Part shown: positions 10,800-20,699 of the stretch, piece by piece
Layout: every line of letters starts with the position of its first letter
Position numbering within the stretch: position 1 is the first letter of the stretch
NCBI GenBank assembly: GCA_036362985.1
Contig: JAYGXS010000004.1
Location: forward strand, 42,876,024 to 42,940,023
Direction: 5' to 3'
Source: Ligula intestinalis
Lineage: Eukaryota; Platyhelminthes; Cestoda; Diphyllobothriidea; Diphyllobothriidae
Length of the DNA stretch: 64,000 nt
Translations under genes and position numbers: made by a program
The notes under the pieces: model-generated
What the model was told of the DNA's origin: nothing
Database searches by the model: none
The model's input: only the letters and a program-made list of their open reading frames with translations

Positions 10800-11520
10800 T
10801 TATGTTGGAGCTACTTTTAGGGTTATGACACGGGAATATCTGCAATTGCGACTGGCTACGTCAGGCTGTCGGTAACACACATAAAATATTCGAAAAAATT
10901 CGAAGTCCAGATAAAATATTCCTTGAAGTTCAATAGGTTCTTCGGGAAATAGAATTTTTACTTTAGAAGTCAGTTTTTGGCAAACAATTGTTTTCAGCAA
11001 CTCTTCATCAGGCCAAACATTTGCAAGGGAAATTAACACTGTACATAAAAATAAAAGTTTGAATAGGTAGAAAAATCAATAACTATCGAACACGGGCGCT
11101 AATTGGCCAACGCGGACTATGCCAGTTTGCGCATGTAGGCCATGTCAGCGTGTTGGTTAAGGGATTGTCGCTTGTTGGTAGGGGCGAAATCCTATCGCCA
11201 CCTGGTGTCGGTTTAGGACATTGAAGTGACAGAGCTTGTGTCAGAGTCTTCTGACAACACAGCACTGGATTTGCTAGCCTTATAGCCACTGCTTCGGCTG
11301 TTGCAAGCATCCGTTGGCGTAGGCCTTTGGAAAAATTAGATGGTGTCCTGTAGACCACCTTAAAGGCTTCGTTAGTATCGACTCGATGGTTCGTATCGAC
11401 TAGATGTACGAGAATAGCACTTGAGATCGATCTAGTTTCACCTTTACTTTGCCAGGTCGGTATGTGCTCACCTACCGTCTTTTCGAGACGCCTCGTTGTA
11501 CGGCGATGCACTCGGACACT
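10800..11520 (-). pseudogene. Penelope-like element, C-terminal (GIY-YIG region) fragment with 3' tail
   Basis: The minus-strand frame 11511-11083 contains ILVHLVDTNHRVDTNEAFKV and, further on, RQRMLATAEAVAIRLANPVL. This spacing (His-based segment, then VVYRT, then a helix ending in a family-specific tail) is what I know from the end of PLE GIY-YIG endonuclease domains. The GIY and YIG half is degraded or missing. After the stop there is a hammerhead (10976-11017) and the tail CTATTTCCCGAAGAACC. 5'-truncated and dead. Confidence 0.6.
10976..11017 (-). ncRNA. Hammerhead ribozyme, canonical core, in a PLE 3' tail
   Basis: On the minus strand: stem I UUUGGC, core CUGAUGA (11011-11005), a short stem II AG-AGUUG-CU, GAA, stem III AAC-AAUU-GUU, U17, then GCCAAA closing stem I with six Watson-Crick pairs. 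Cleavage is predicted between 10982 and 10981. It lies 66 bp downstream of the GIY-YIG-type coding relic at 11083-11511 on the same strand, where hammerheads are known to sit in Penelope-like elements. Confidence 0.8.
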
Positions 11521-11703
11521 TCACGCATCAACAGACATGTCGAGTTGGACTGTTCGGACAAAATTCTCAAACAGAAATGTGCGAGACGCGAACCTATCCG
11601 ATCAGAAAGAAACACACTGCAGCAACCCACGCCACTGCATTATTGATTTTCGTACGATTTTAAATGTTAACTGTTAGTTGTTTTTGCATTCACTTTTCCC
11701 TGT

Positions 11704-11738
11704 CTGAAGACAAAGCGGGATCTCCAGCTTCGAAAATT
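11704..11738 (+). ncRNA. Hammerhead-like motif, mutated core
   Basis: CUGAAGA (one change from CUGAUGA) is followed by a possible stem II region and then CGAAAATTAAC, where AAUU could be a palindromic stem III. UGU/ACA gives a three-pair stem I. The sequence after it, CTATTTCCCGAAGAGCC, also follows the hammerhead at 10976-11017 and the one at 13860-13903, so these are tails of related elements. Confidence 0.4.
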
Positions 11739-12059
11739 AACAAAATGAAAATTCTATTTCCCGAAGAGCCTATTGAACTTCAATCTATATTACCTCGGAT
11801 GCCTAAATTTCAACACAAAATATTCCTTCATCATCCCCGGAAGAGAAAGAAGTAGAGGCGATTTCTGGGACCAAAGTGCATTCCATCTGGCGTTTCAAAA
11901 TCTCGCTCGCTTCTATCGTCAGAGCGTGGTGTCTGGCCTTCTGTTCGCGTCAGATAAATGTGAACGATCACTCGCCACGTTTCAACCGATTGCACTGATC
12001 GATTTTCGTGGCTGTTTGAATTGCTTGCGCCTTCAAGAGTGTCTTCTTTAGCTGTTTCA

Positions 12060-12560
12060 AGTCGTTTTTGTGTCTTCTGAGTGTCAGCAAGGAACAAAAA
12101 CCATGCCGATAAGCAGCACCGTGCTCTAACATTTCGATTTCTGAACTCTCATTTTTGACAAATAATAATGAGAAGTAATGAGGGGAGTTCAATTTCCATA
12201 GAGTTAGAGGCAAGCAGTGGATCGCGGCGTCGCACGAAGGAGGCAGAAGAATCGTGTGCGAGCTTCCCATACATTTCTAATGCGCACCAACAGTGGCCAG
12301 AAGTACAGAAGCACGCAAGGCTTTGTCGAAGAAAGGCGACGCCTTGGAGCGAGCGGCAACGACCAATCGATCGAAAGTGATTAACTGGCCAAAAATAGGC
12401 ATCCCGCGCGCACGTCCACATTGCGACAGGAAGTATTGGCTGTGTCAGGTTGAACATCGTATGAGGAAACTTCGCCACACCTTCGGGCGGCTACATACCA
12501 GCCGAGCAGTGAAACAAGCAAAATCCACCCGGCTATGGAATGGACAACCACAAGAAGATG
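12060..12560. repeat. Arm 2 of a large inverted duplication
   Basis: Inverted copy of the 9190-9640 segment, very similar by eye in the central 380 bp. The two arms enclose about 2.4 kb that includes the hammerhead-bearing PLE relic. No protein identified. Confidence 0.6.
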
Positions 12561-12639
12561 CGATCACTGGAACAAGAATTTTTTTCGTTACGTTTCGGAA
12601 TCTGTCGAGAACTCTTACTTATAGGGGAGCTTAGGATAG

Positions 12640-13500
12640 TGTAAGACCTGAAACCAGGTCCAGAGTGATCAGCAAGGCCCTGACCCTAGGTAGAGGTTCG
12701 CCATTGCACTTCGGCGTGTTTTAGCCTGCGATGGACTCTTATCGAGTGCATCGTTTTTGTCAGGAGTCCTCGTGCATCTTTAGAAAACCCCCATATGGAC
12801 GTTATATCTACCCAGTGCTATACGCAGAATGTGGTAGGAAAACAATTCTCAGTTAACTGATGACTTTACCGTCCCTCTAAACTACTCTTTTAGGCCAAGA
12901 ACTGCTTTGAAATGAACTGACGTTAGGGTTCGAAGGCAGCATCAAATCACTTTGTAGTCTTGCTGAAAGAGCGCTTTCTCCCCGATCGTATGTAAAAGAG
13001 GGGACTGTACAATGCCTCTAAGGTATCGTACGACAAGTCATTTATGACGTTCTTCCAAATTCATTCTCTTTATGGGCGCAAGTCATGGACTCGCAGACTG
13101 TCAGAGGGTTGTTAAATTATCTTTAAACGGATGTGTCTATTAAGATTAATGGAGAAATAAATTACTCAGAAAGTGCATTTGACAACTAAACGAAGTAGGG
13201 GTCCACGCTTTTTTTAAAGACCGAAGACCGCCTCGGTACGTCGACGCATAATCTGAAGGGATTGTCTGTAGATAACGCCCTGGGTAACCATAAATAGCCG
13301 TATCTGTTTGTTTAATATTCGTGCTGAGACCAAGCTTTCATCAACCATGTTTGTTTAGGGAAATCTACATTATACAGTAGTCGCCGGCTCTTAAGCCCAC
13401 CTCGGGCCCAGACCGAATTGGGCTTAATAAGCGGTGGTGCAATAACCGGAGAGTCCTAGTTCTTGATTAGCACACACAGTGTAGGCACTACACAACAACT
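12640..13500. other. No gene seen
   Basis: No open frame or repeat I can name. Confidence 0.5.
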
Positions 13501-13504
13501 GTCC

Positions 13505-13680
13505 AGACGTTGGGCCCGAGAGCTCAATGGTTAAGGCGTTTGCCTCTGACCAAAGAGACGCGGGTTCGAAACTCGAGTGTGGCGGCAATTTCCGCTGCTA
13601 CACTGGGGTATGGTATCTCCAGCTGACGACGGCAAATAAGCCAGAAAAGCCCTCCCTGAATTCTTTTGTCCCATGGTAAA
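13505..13680 (+). repeat. tRNA-derived SINE, family 1
   Basis: GAGAGCTCAATGGTTAAGGC is an A-box-like segment and CGCGGGTTCGAAACTCG a good B box. The tRNA-unrelated part runs through GGTATGGTATCTCCAGCTGA to AATAAGCCAGAAA, shared in both orientations with the copies at 16495, 31565 and 63185. Confidence 0.65.
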
Positions 13681-13839
13681 TGTCCTAAACATTAATTTCA
13701 GTTCGCGGCAGCGGCAGAATGCCGGCGAAACACGTGTCTGAGCCTTTCAGCTAGTTTCTGGGCTGTTAGTATGATAAGTTACACCTACTTTTACGAGGTA
13801 GGCATCCCATGGCATATAAGTTAAATTCGAATACGCTCT

Positions 13840-14950
13840 TCGGGAAATTAAATTTTATTGCGTGAATCTTCGAGACTGGAGCCCCTGTTCGTCATCAGAC
13901 GCTGGATAAAGTAAAAAGGGCCAAAACAGCTAACGTTGGTAGTGAACAGACAAGGAGATGAGCGGATAGCCATTGGAGAGGGGGTGTATAGCATGCTGCT
14001 GTGACTGGCGGTGATCAGGCCAGGTGTTTGAAGTCTCATGTGGGAACCACTGCGCCAGTAGGCTGTTGCGGTGTGTTTCAGTCCGTTCGGATTTGTTCGC
14101 GTCTCGCCCATTTCTGCTTGAGACTCTTGTACGAGCAACCCAACTTGACATGCCTGTTGACGCAGGTAGCGATAATACGAGTTTTGTCCCGCGCTAAGGT
14201 ATGCCCGGTGTCCAGGGTATGCACAGCGACTTGGGAAAGATGATCTCGTCTTTTTATGGCAAATTAGTGTTCGTGAATTCGCACAAAGGTGGCTTTTCCC
14301 GTCCGGCCACAATAAATGACATCGCATGTTCCACATGAAATTTCATAGAAAACTTCTTTCTTATGTTTATTGTTCACCCTATCCTTAGAGTGTACCAATT
14401 GGATGCGTAAAGTCATTGTTCGTTTATGAGCCACCTGGATTTGGTGCTTCCTTAGGTGTTTGTCAAAGATTTCAGACACGTTTTGAGTTAAGGAAGGCTA
14501 CGCCTAATTATATGGCGTCTAAGAGCTGCTGCCTGGATCCATTTTCTTTGACGATTGTTGTCTCACACAGCGACGTATGGATTCTCGTGAATAATCGTTT
14601 TGGGAAAATAAGTTGAATACGTAATCCAGTTGATTTTGGTAGCCTTCATTCTCCGAACAATGCGTTTTGCTCGGTTTGACAGACTGTTAACAGCACTCCT
14701 TTTATGAGGGATAGGATGGTTGTTCTCATAGTTTAAGATGACTTTCGCATATGTTTTCTTGCGGTTAACAGTCGTAGTAATGTTCCATCACGCTGTCGTT
14801 GTACAAGGACATCGAGGAACGGGAGTTCGGCATCGGCTTCCTTTTCGAGCGTTAATTAAATCCACGGAAACGTGGCATTGAGTGTGCAAGTTTTCCAAGT
14901 GATCCCTTCTCACGATAATGAAAATATAGTCATTATATCGAAACCACAAC
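13840..14950 (-). pseudogene. Penelope-like element relic (RT end plus GIY-YIG region)
   Basis: Penelope-like elements encode a reverse transcriptase joined to a GIY-YIG nuclease. Reading the minus strand with frame changes, about 14940-14850 shows RYNDYIFIIVRRDHLENLHT, matching the RT YVDD-box region; 14840-14690 shows PFLDVLVQRQR-like and NHPIPHKRS-like segments; 14480-14264 gives HKKEVFYEISCGTCDVIYCG, the GIY..YIG core (YCGRTGK here). The rest, to about 13850, is the GIY-YIG C-terminal part with frameshifts. The element is 5'-truncated near 14950 and ends at a hammerhead-like motif (13860-13903). Non-functional. Confidence 0.75.
13860..13903 (-). ncRNA. Hammerhead-like motif at the 3' end of a PLE
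   Basis: On the minus strand GCGU-CUGAUGA-CGAACAGGGG...GUCUC-GAAGAUUC-ACGC. Stem I GCGU/ACGC pairs perfectly over four positions. The core A15.1 is replaced by G and stem II is weak. It lies exactly at the 3' end of the PLE relic at 13840-14950, as expected from known PLE hammerheads. Confidence 0.45.
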
Positions 14951-14954
14951 TAAT

Positions 14955-16070
14955 GATTGACTAGCGGAGGAGCAATCGTCTGCACTGTCATGTCTGCCCA
15001 TTGGCAGCATGTGTATAGTAAGCAGTAGTTGATGGAGTACGGCCCAAAAGATACACATATTATTTTGGTCTATGTCTAGCGATCTTAAATAAACTGATGT
15101 ATACCGAGAGCAGAAATTAATTTCTAAAGAAATCAGAACAAAGGTGGTCTGCACATGCGTACATGACTTTGCATGTTTGATTGTCGTACGCATGGGACGT
15201 GATATCTATGGGTAGCCTAGACTGCACCGCATCCATTACAAAGTATGATTAGCGCTATGTACCGTATTCCCCATGGCGAAGAGAAGTTTTTGAGTTGCTT
15301 TAGACTGAATACCTATAGCATGTAGGTTTTAAAGTCTGAATGTAAGTGCAATCGCTGATCGAGTTCAAAATTGTTCAACAATTGAAAAATTTTGGTAAAT
15401 CCAAACGAACCTCTTTCTTCAAGCGGAACCTTTGAAGGAGTTTAATTTTCTAACAAATGAGTAAAGTAAATGCTAATATTGGGCATTCCTTACGAAAAAA
15501 TGTGATTTTATAATTGCACTGAAAGGGTGTTACAGGAATGCCAACTACTTAGGTAGCTATCTTTTGCAGGATGTAATTTTTGCAAGCGTTCTGAGGGAAA
15601 CGCGTTCAAAAGCTGGTATTCTGAGGTGACTGAGAGATCTGGGGATGTAACAGTCTATTCAAGCTACCACCGCGGAAACCAAAACCTCAAGCTCCTCTTA
15701 TATGAATCCAGTGTATTTGTACGTTATTTATTTATTCATTTTTCCATTTATTTATTTTCATTTATTTTACAATTATTGTGCGTTTTTTTGCTTACCTTTA
15801 TATTTTATAATAATTTCAATTAGCTTTTTAATTAAGATTGCAACTTTACTTTATTCATCTTTACGAACCGAAAACGCATTTTAACAGATTCTTCGTGTTG
15901 CTGACGTTTTGAAAGATCTGCTCAGCCGAACATGGCCCACAAGTTCGAATGACTGACCGAGGTAGTCGGCGTTGAATTTCTTGGCAAAGACTATAGTCAC
16001 ATTCGCAGATGATCGGCCAACGCGTCTGCCTTACAGTCGAGTAAGGACGTTGAAAATCGCAATATATTCA
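14955..16070. other. No gene seen
   Basis: AT-rich, with a T-rich stretch at 15715-15830 whose hydrophobic short frames are compositional. Confidence 0.5.
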
Positions 16071-16071
16071 C

Positions 16072-16455
16072 TGGCATTTCAAGAACACCTTGAAACCAAG
16101 ACAACTCCACCATCTGCAAAATCTGTACGTTAATTTTACGGAGGAAACGTTCTTCTGGTTCAGTCAGACTTTTATACAGCTGAGTGCATCTGTGAATTCT
16201 ATTTATTTTTATTAGTTACTGACCCGCTTATGTGAAGGCGACCTTAAAGTGACTAAAGTGAAGGGGATTTCGCTTCATTTCTTAAGGTCGCCTACACATA
16301 AGTGAACAAGTAACTAACAAAAGTAAATAGAATTCACAGATGCACTCATCAGTATAAAAGTTTGACTGAACCAGGAGGACTTTTCCTTCGTTAAATCAAC
16401 GTGTAAATTTTGTAGATGATGGAGTTTGTTTGGTTTCGGGTTGTTCTTCAAATAT
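16072..16455. mobile_element. Foldback/MITE, ~180-bp arms with a short loop
   Basis: The left arm (about 16072-16252) and right arm (about 16275-16455) are inverted copies. Shared blocks include GTGCATCTGTGAATTCTATT and CTGGTTCAGTCA, separated by only about 22 bp. The whole unit would fold into one long hairpin. No coding content. Confidence 0.75.
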
Positions 16456-16494
16456 AAGTTAATATGAAGTAGTGGATCCGACAAATCAAAGGGA

Positions 16495-16650
16495 GACCGG
16501 AATGGCCATTTCTGGCTTATTAGCCGTCATCGGCCAGTCATACCCAATCTCGAGGGTGCCAACTCTCGAGATTTGAACCCGGGACCTTCGGACATTGTGT
16601 TCAAGACACTGCTTCTAGTCCACGGGTTCCCTGCTTTTTCGGTTGTGATC
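16495..16650 (-). repeat. tRNA-derived SINE, family 1
   Basis: On the minus strand an A-box-like GTGGACTAGAAGCAGTG, a B box CCCGGGTTCAAATCTCG, then the family tail GGCTAATAAGCCAGAAATGG. Confidence 0.65.
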
Positions 16651-17185
16651 GGGAATATGATGAATGAATGTTGGTATTTCACCGATCTAGTGAAGGAACA
16701 ATTAAGTTCCGCTTTGCCAAGGAGTTCGCAACGCAAACCCTCAAGACTGTCACAAGCCCACCTGACAACACATTGAAGCTTTTTGACAACAGTCTACCTA
16801 TGCGTTCGCGCACGCTGAATTTCGCCTAGCTTTTTTTGCCAAGATATCACGAAGAATTTTATGGATAAAGAAACATAGCTTATTGTGTTGTTAGCACTAG
16901 CCAAAGTGCGCAATTCGCCATAGGGACCTGCATAGCAGGCGACAGTGGAATGTTGACTCCATTACTCATTCCACGGTCTGTTATAACGGGCTTGCCAGGT
17001 AGCTGGTGTTGTTCGGATGGAAATATTGCTAGCTAAACACAGATTGCTGCCGCGAGGATTTCCACATCTAATTGCCCACCCCCCAGTTTACTGACCATTT
17101 AAACTTACCAATGCAAGCGAACACACGAGTCTCAGGAAGTAATTGCGAAGAAGACAACTCGATCGCTTGCACAATCCTTTTATTC

Positions 17186-17227
17186 GCCTGACCTTTCGAC
17201 ATCCGTCGCGGATTCATCATCAGAGAC
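17186..17227 (-). ncRNA. Hammerhead-like motif, GAATCCG family
   Basis: Minus strand: GUCU-CUGAUGA-U-GAAUCCG-CGA-CGGAUgUC-GAA-AGGU-C-AGGC. The core is intact apart from the extra U after A9 that typifies this family; stem III is AGGU rather than the palindrome ACGU. It belongs to a PLE tail that faces another tail on the plus strand at 17388. Confidence 0.5.
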
Positions 17228-17387
17228 ATTAGCATAAAACGATAGCAGAAACAGTTAATAATAATAATTTGTATATTTAAGGCCCAAGGGGCCCTGTCGT
17301 TACATGCAGTTATGAGTGTATCATTTAAATACTGCACACTCTTGTGCATGTATTATCCGTTTCTGTTACCATGTTATGCCACTGCAT

Positions 17388-17413
17388 CTGATGATGAATC
17401 CGCGGCGGATTAA
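17388..17413 (+). ncRNA. Partial hammerhead-like motif, GAATCCG family
   Basis: CTGATGA, an extra T and the GAATCCG/CGGATT hairpin are present, but the GAAACGTC half is missing, so this copy cannot fold as a ribozyme. It is the outward end of the plus-strand tail in the back-to-back pair at 17096-17413. Confidence 0.4.
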
Positions 17414-17419
17414 GATGGC

Positions 17420-18640
17420 TTTTGCAGGGTTGCTGTTGTTTTGGGTTCTAAGCCCTGGAGGAGTTGCCTGGTTATGCAGCTGCGAGGCTTTGGACGCATT
17501 TACTTATTGCCGACGAACGGAAAAGAGGCGAAGGAGTAAGAGAGGGAACCAACTGAAAAAAAAATGGACCTACTTCGCGAGAAAGGTATCCTGGAAGGTT
17601 TATTACAAGGAATATGGCTGTGAAATAAACAAAACCCATCACACTTACTATGGAACAGAAAACACTATTACTCAAAGCTCCCTTTTGAGGGGACGGAGCA
17701 AATGAATTCCTTCACCAAACCAGGTGCTTGCGCTAGTTTTTAGACTGTCCGCGCCACACATTGAACTTGCGTGTACAGGCACACACGGAGACCGGAAGTT
17801 CGGCAATAGCATCGGAAGCCAGCTCATTCAAACAGGAAGTGTCGTAAGTGAATGCGTCGCCAGTGGTCCTACGTGTGTTCTGCTGCTGTCGCCGAATGTG
17901 TGTGTGAGGGTCTCCGGTGTGTGTGTACCCACGCCCGGTATGTCCCCGGGTTGAAGCTGTAAGCATCCTGGTAGACGTAGTTGGTGAAAGGACGCTACTT
18001 ACTGTACACGGTACCATTGTCTGTTTGTACTTTACTGCTTACTTTCCTCACTTGTACACACTGCTACGCTTGCTATCTCTAGTTGCTTTTATCATTATTA
18101 ACACTGCTGCGATCATTGCTTACCGCACTAGCTTCAGCATTTCAGTACTACCGTAGCGTTCCCTTATCTGCGTAATCCACTCGATATCCGTTAGTCTTAA
18201 CATTGCGTATGTATGCATGACTCTACATCTAGTTTATCTTATTGTATTACTTTTCTGTTTGCTATTTGTTATATGTTACTTTACCTGATATTTCTAGTGT
18301 TAACTCTACAACCATACCTATACCATTCCATTACCGTGCTCTTAAAGTGACCTTATTCCATAGTAGCGATTCCTAATCAAATAGTAGTCCTACCGCCATG
18401 ACTAGTACTCTTAGTCCTCACAGAGTTTGCCTCCTCAGTAGCATCAATAACACCTAACTCGTAGCAGCAATTCTTCCCTCAGTCACATGCCGTAGCACTA
18501 GAACGCCTATCACTTATACGTAAGACACGGTTCCTTTCACCGCTACTGTTACTACGATAATTACTGCTGCTCCCACCCCCTACTTCCCAAATTTTCCTTC
18601 CCCCCCTAAAAGTCCTCAGCAAAGCTGAAGGCAGGCTCAC
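17420..18640. other. No gene seen; may include the 5' region of the LINE
   Basis: Polypyrimidine-leaning sequence with many short CTA/TTA motifs upstream of the endonuclease frame. An ORF1 for the LINE would be expected here but none is recognisable. Confidence 0.4.
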
Positions 18641-18646
18641 AGCCAA

Positions 18647-20662
18647 GTGGTCGTTCAACATCAAATCAATCAAGGCCCATGGTGTTGTTCGGCAGCAGTT
18701 ACTTGTGACAGGCAGTCCTATTTAGGAGTAGCGCTGCCGCCCCTCGCGAGAGGGTTGATGGACCTAGAAAAGATGGTTCCAAACACGCTGGGTCACGACA
18801 TCTGCCAGCTGACCGTGGCTGTCAGACTGCATACATGCGGTCGAAACACTACAAACGCAAATCAAAACTTCTCTCTTCCCCACCCTCCCACTAACCCGTT
18901 TCCTTCCAGCAGGACAGCTCCCAGAGCTCACAGGACGACAGCTCAGGGAGCTCAGGTACGTCCTCTCACCTTCGGCGCTTGGAATGTTCGTTCCCTTTTA
19001 GATAACACGAGGAGTATTCGACCGGAACGGAGAACAGCGCTCATCGCCCGGGAGCTGGCGCGCTTCAAGGTGGACATCGCCGCACTCAGTGAAACCCGCT
19101 TCTCCGGTGAAGGTTACATAGAAGAGGTGGGTGCCAGTTACACCTTCTTCTATGTGGGCCTTCCGACGTCAGAGTGACGCGAGGCCGGCGTCGCCTTTGC
19201 CATCCAAAAGGACATCGTGGGACGACTACCCTGTACGCCGCAGGGTATCAACGAACGCCTGATGAGTCTCCGCCTGCCTCTCTGGGATGGCAAATTCGCC
19301 ACCATCGTTAGTGTCTACGCTCCTCCGAGGACCAGCTCTGACGAGTCAACGAACAAGTTCTACGAGGATCTGCACGCCCTTCTGGCCTCTGTGCCGAAGG
19401 CGGACAAGTTGATAGTCCTTGGTGACTTCAATGCCCGCGTCGGCACAGACCACGCCGCCTGGAGAGGAGTGCTCGGACCCCACGACCTCCGAGGACTCAA
19501 CGACAATGGCCTACTCCTCCTTCGCACCTGCGCGGTGCACCGTCTCATGCTGACCAACACCTACTTCAGTCAACCGCTGCAGCACAAGGCGACCTGAATG
19601 CACCCCAGGTCTCGTCAGTAGCATCTTCTGGATTATGTCCTTGTGCGGCGACGTGACCAGCAGGACGTGTTGGGGACAAAGGCAATGCCGGGTGCCGATG
19701 GTGATACCGATCATCGTCTTATCATCTCCAAGATGCGGATCCGTCTTCAACCACGCAGGAGACCTCAAGGTAAGCGACCCCCAGGTAAGTTGAATACTGC
19801 TCTGTTACACTTGCCTGCCAACCGTTTGCGTTTCAGCAACGAGTTGACCCAACAGCTGAATAACCTCCCAGTTGCAGAAGAGAACACCTCCGTGGAGACT
19901 CGATGGTGTCAACTACGGGATGCTGTTCAATCCACTGCCAAACGCATCCTTGGTCCCGCGCCCCGCCCACACCAAGACTGGTTCGATGAAACCGATGCAG
20001 CCATCAGTACTCTCATCTCTGAGAAGAATCGCCTCCGCAACGAATATGTCGTTTGCCCTACCGACGTCACGAAAGCAGCCTACTACAAAAGTCGCCGTCT
20101 TGTACAGCAGCGGCTGCGGGAAATGCAGGACGCTTGGATGGCTCGTAAGGGTGAGGAAATTCAAGGCTATGCGGATCGCAATGAATGGAAGAACTTCTTC
20201 GCTGCGCTCAAAGCAGTCTACGGCCCCATAGTGAGGAGCACAGCCCCACTTCTCAGCGCAGATGGTACCGCCCTCATCACAGAGAAGATGCAACTTCTGA
20301 GCCGCTGGGCCGAGCACTTCCAAAGTGTACTCAACCGGCCCTCTACCACCTCTGAGGCTGCCATTGAACGGTTGCCGAAAGTCGAAATTAATGCTGATCT
20401 CGACCTCCCATCCACCCCTGAGGAGACCATGAAGGCTGTGCAGCAGCTGTCCAGCGGGAAGGCACCCGGGTCCGACGGGATCCCGGCGGAGATTTACAAA
20501 TATGGTGGTCACCAACTCATAACTCACCTAACCACCCTGTTCCAAGAGATGTGGCGACAGGGCCAAGTTCCCCAGGATTTCAAGGACGCCACCATCGTCC
20601 ACCTCTACAAGCGTAAGCGGAACGCCAGGTCTGTGACAACCACCGCGGCATCTCACTGCTGA
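18647..20662 (+). pseudogene. LINE endonuclease and N-terminal RT part, broken by stops
   Basis: One frame carries the endonuclease motifs in order: FGAWNVRSLLDN (about 18974), [37 protein letters not shown] and DTDHRLIISKM, followed by the linker and RT block LSSGKAPGSDGIPAEIYKYG. In-frame stops occur at 19175 (TGA), 19595 (TGA) and 19619 (TAG). A one-base frameshift near 20615 breaks the RT before the NHRGISLLN segment, and another stop (TAG) lies near 20742. The endonuclease residues themselves (Asn of WNV, Glu of SETR, Asp of DFN, DH of DHR) are intact. Confidence 0.85.
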
Positions 20663-20699
20663 ATATTGTCGGAAAAATCTTCGCACGCATTCTCCTCAA

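Larger units (their letters stand above)
17096..17413. mobile_element. Two PLE tails back to back, coding region absent
   Basis: 17096-17290 is a PLE 3' tail on the minus strand (terminal segment, hairpin, leader) and about 17290-17413 is the same tail on the plus strand, ending in a truncated hammerhead-like hairpin. This is the outline of the large PLE at 46976-52913 with everything between its tails removed. Confidence 0.55.

Noticed and set aside
13505..13590. Candidate tRNA gene
   Set aside because: A and B boxes are present but the acceptor stem does not pair, and the downstream segment matches other SINE copies in the window.
15626..15884. Hydrophobic small ORFs rich in Phe, Tyr and Leu
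   Set aside because: Produced by a T-rich stretch; no signal or splice support.
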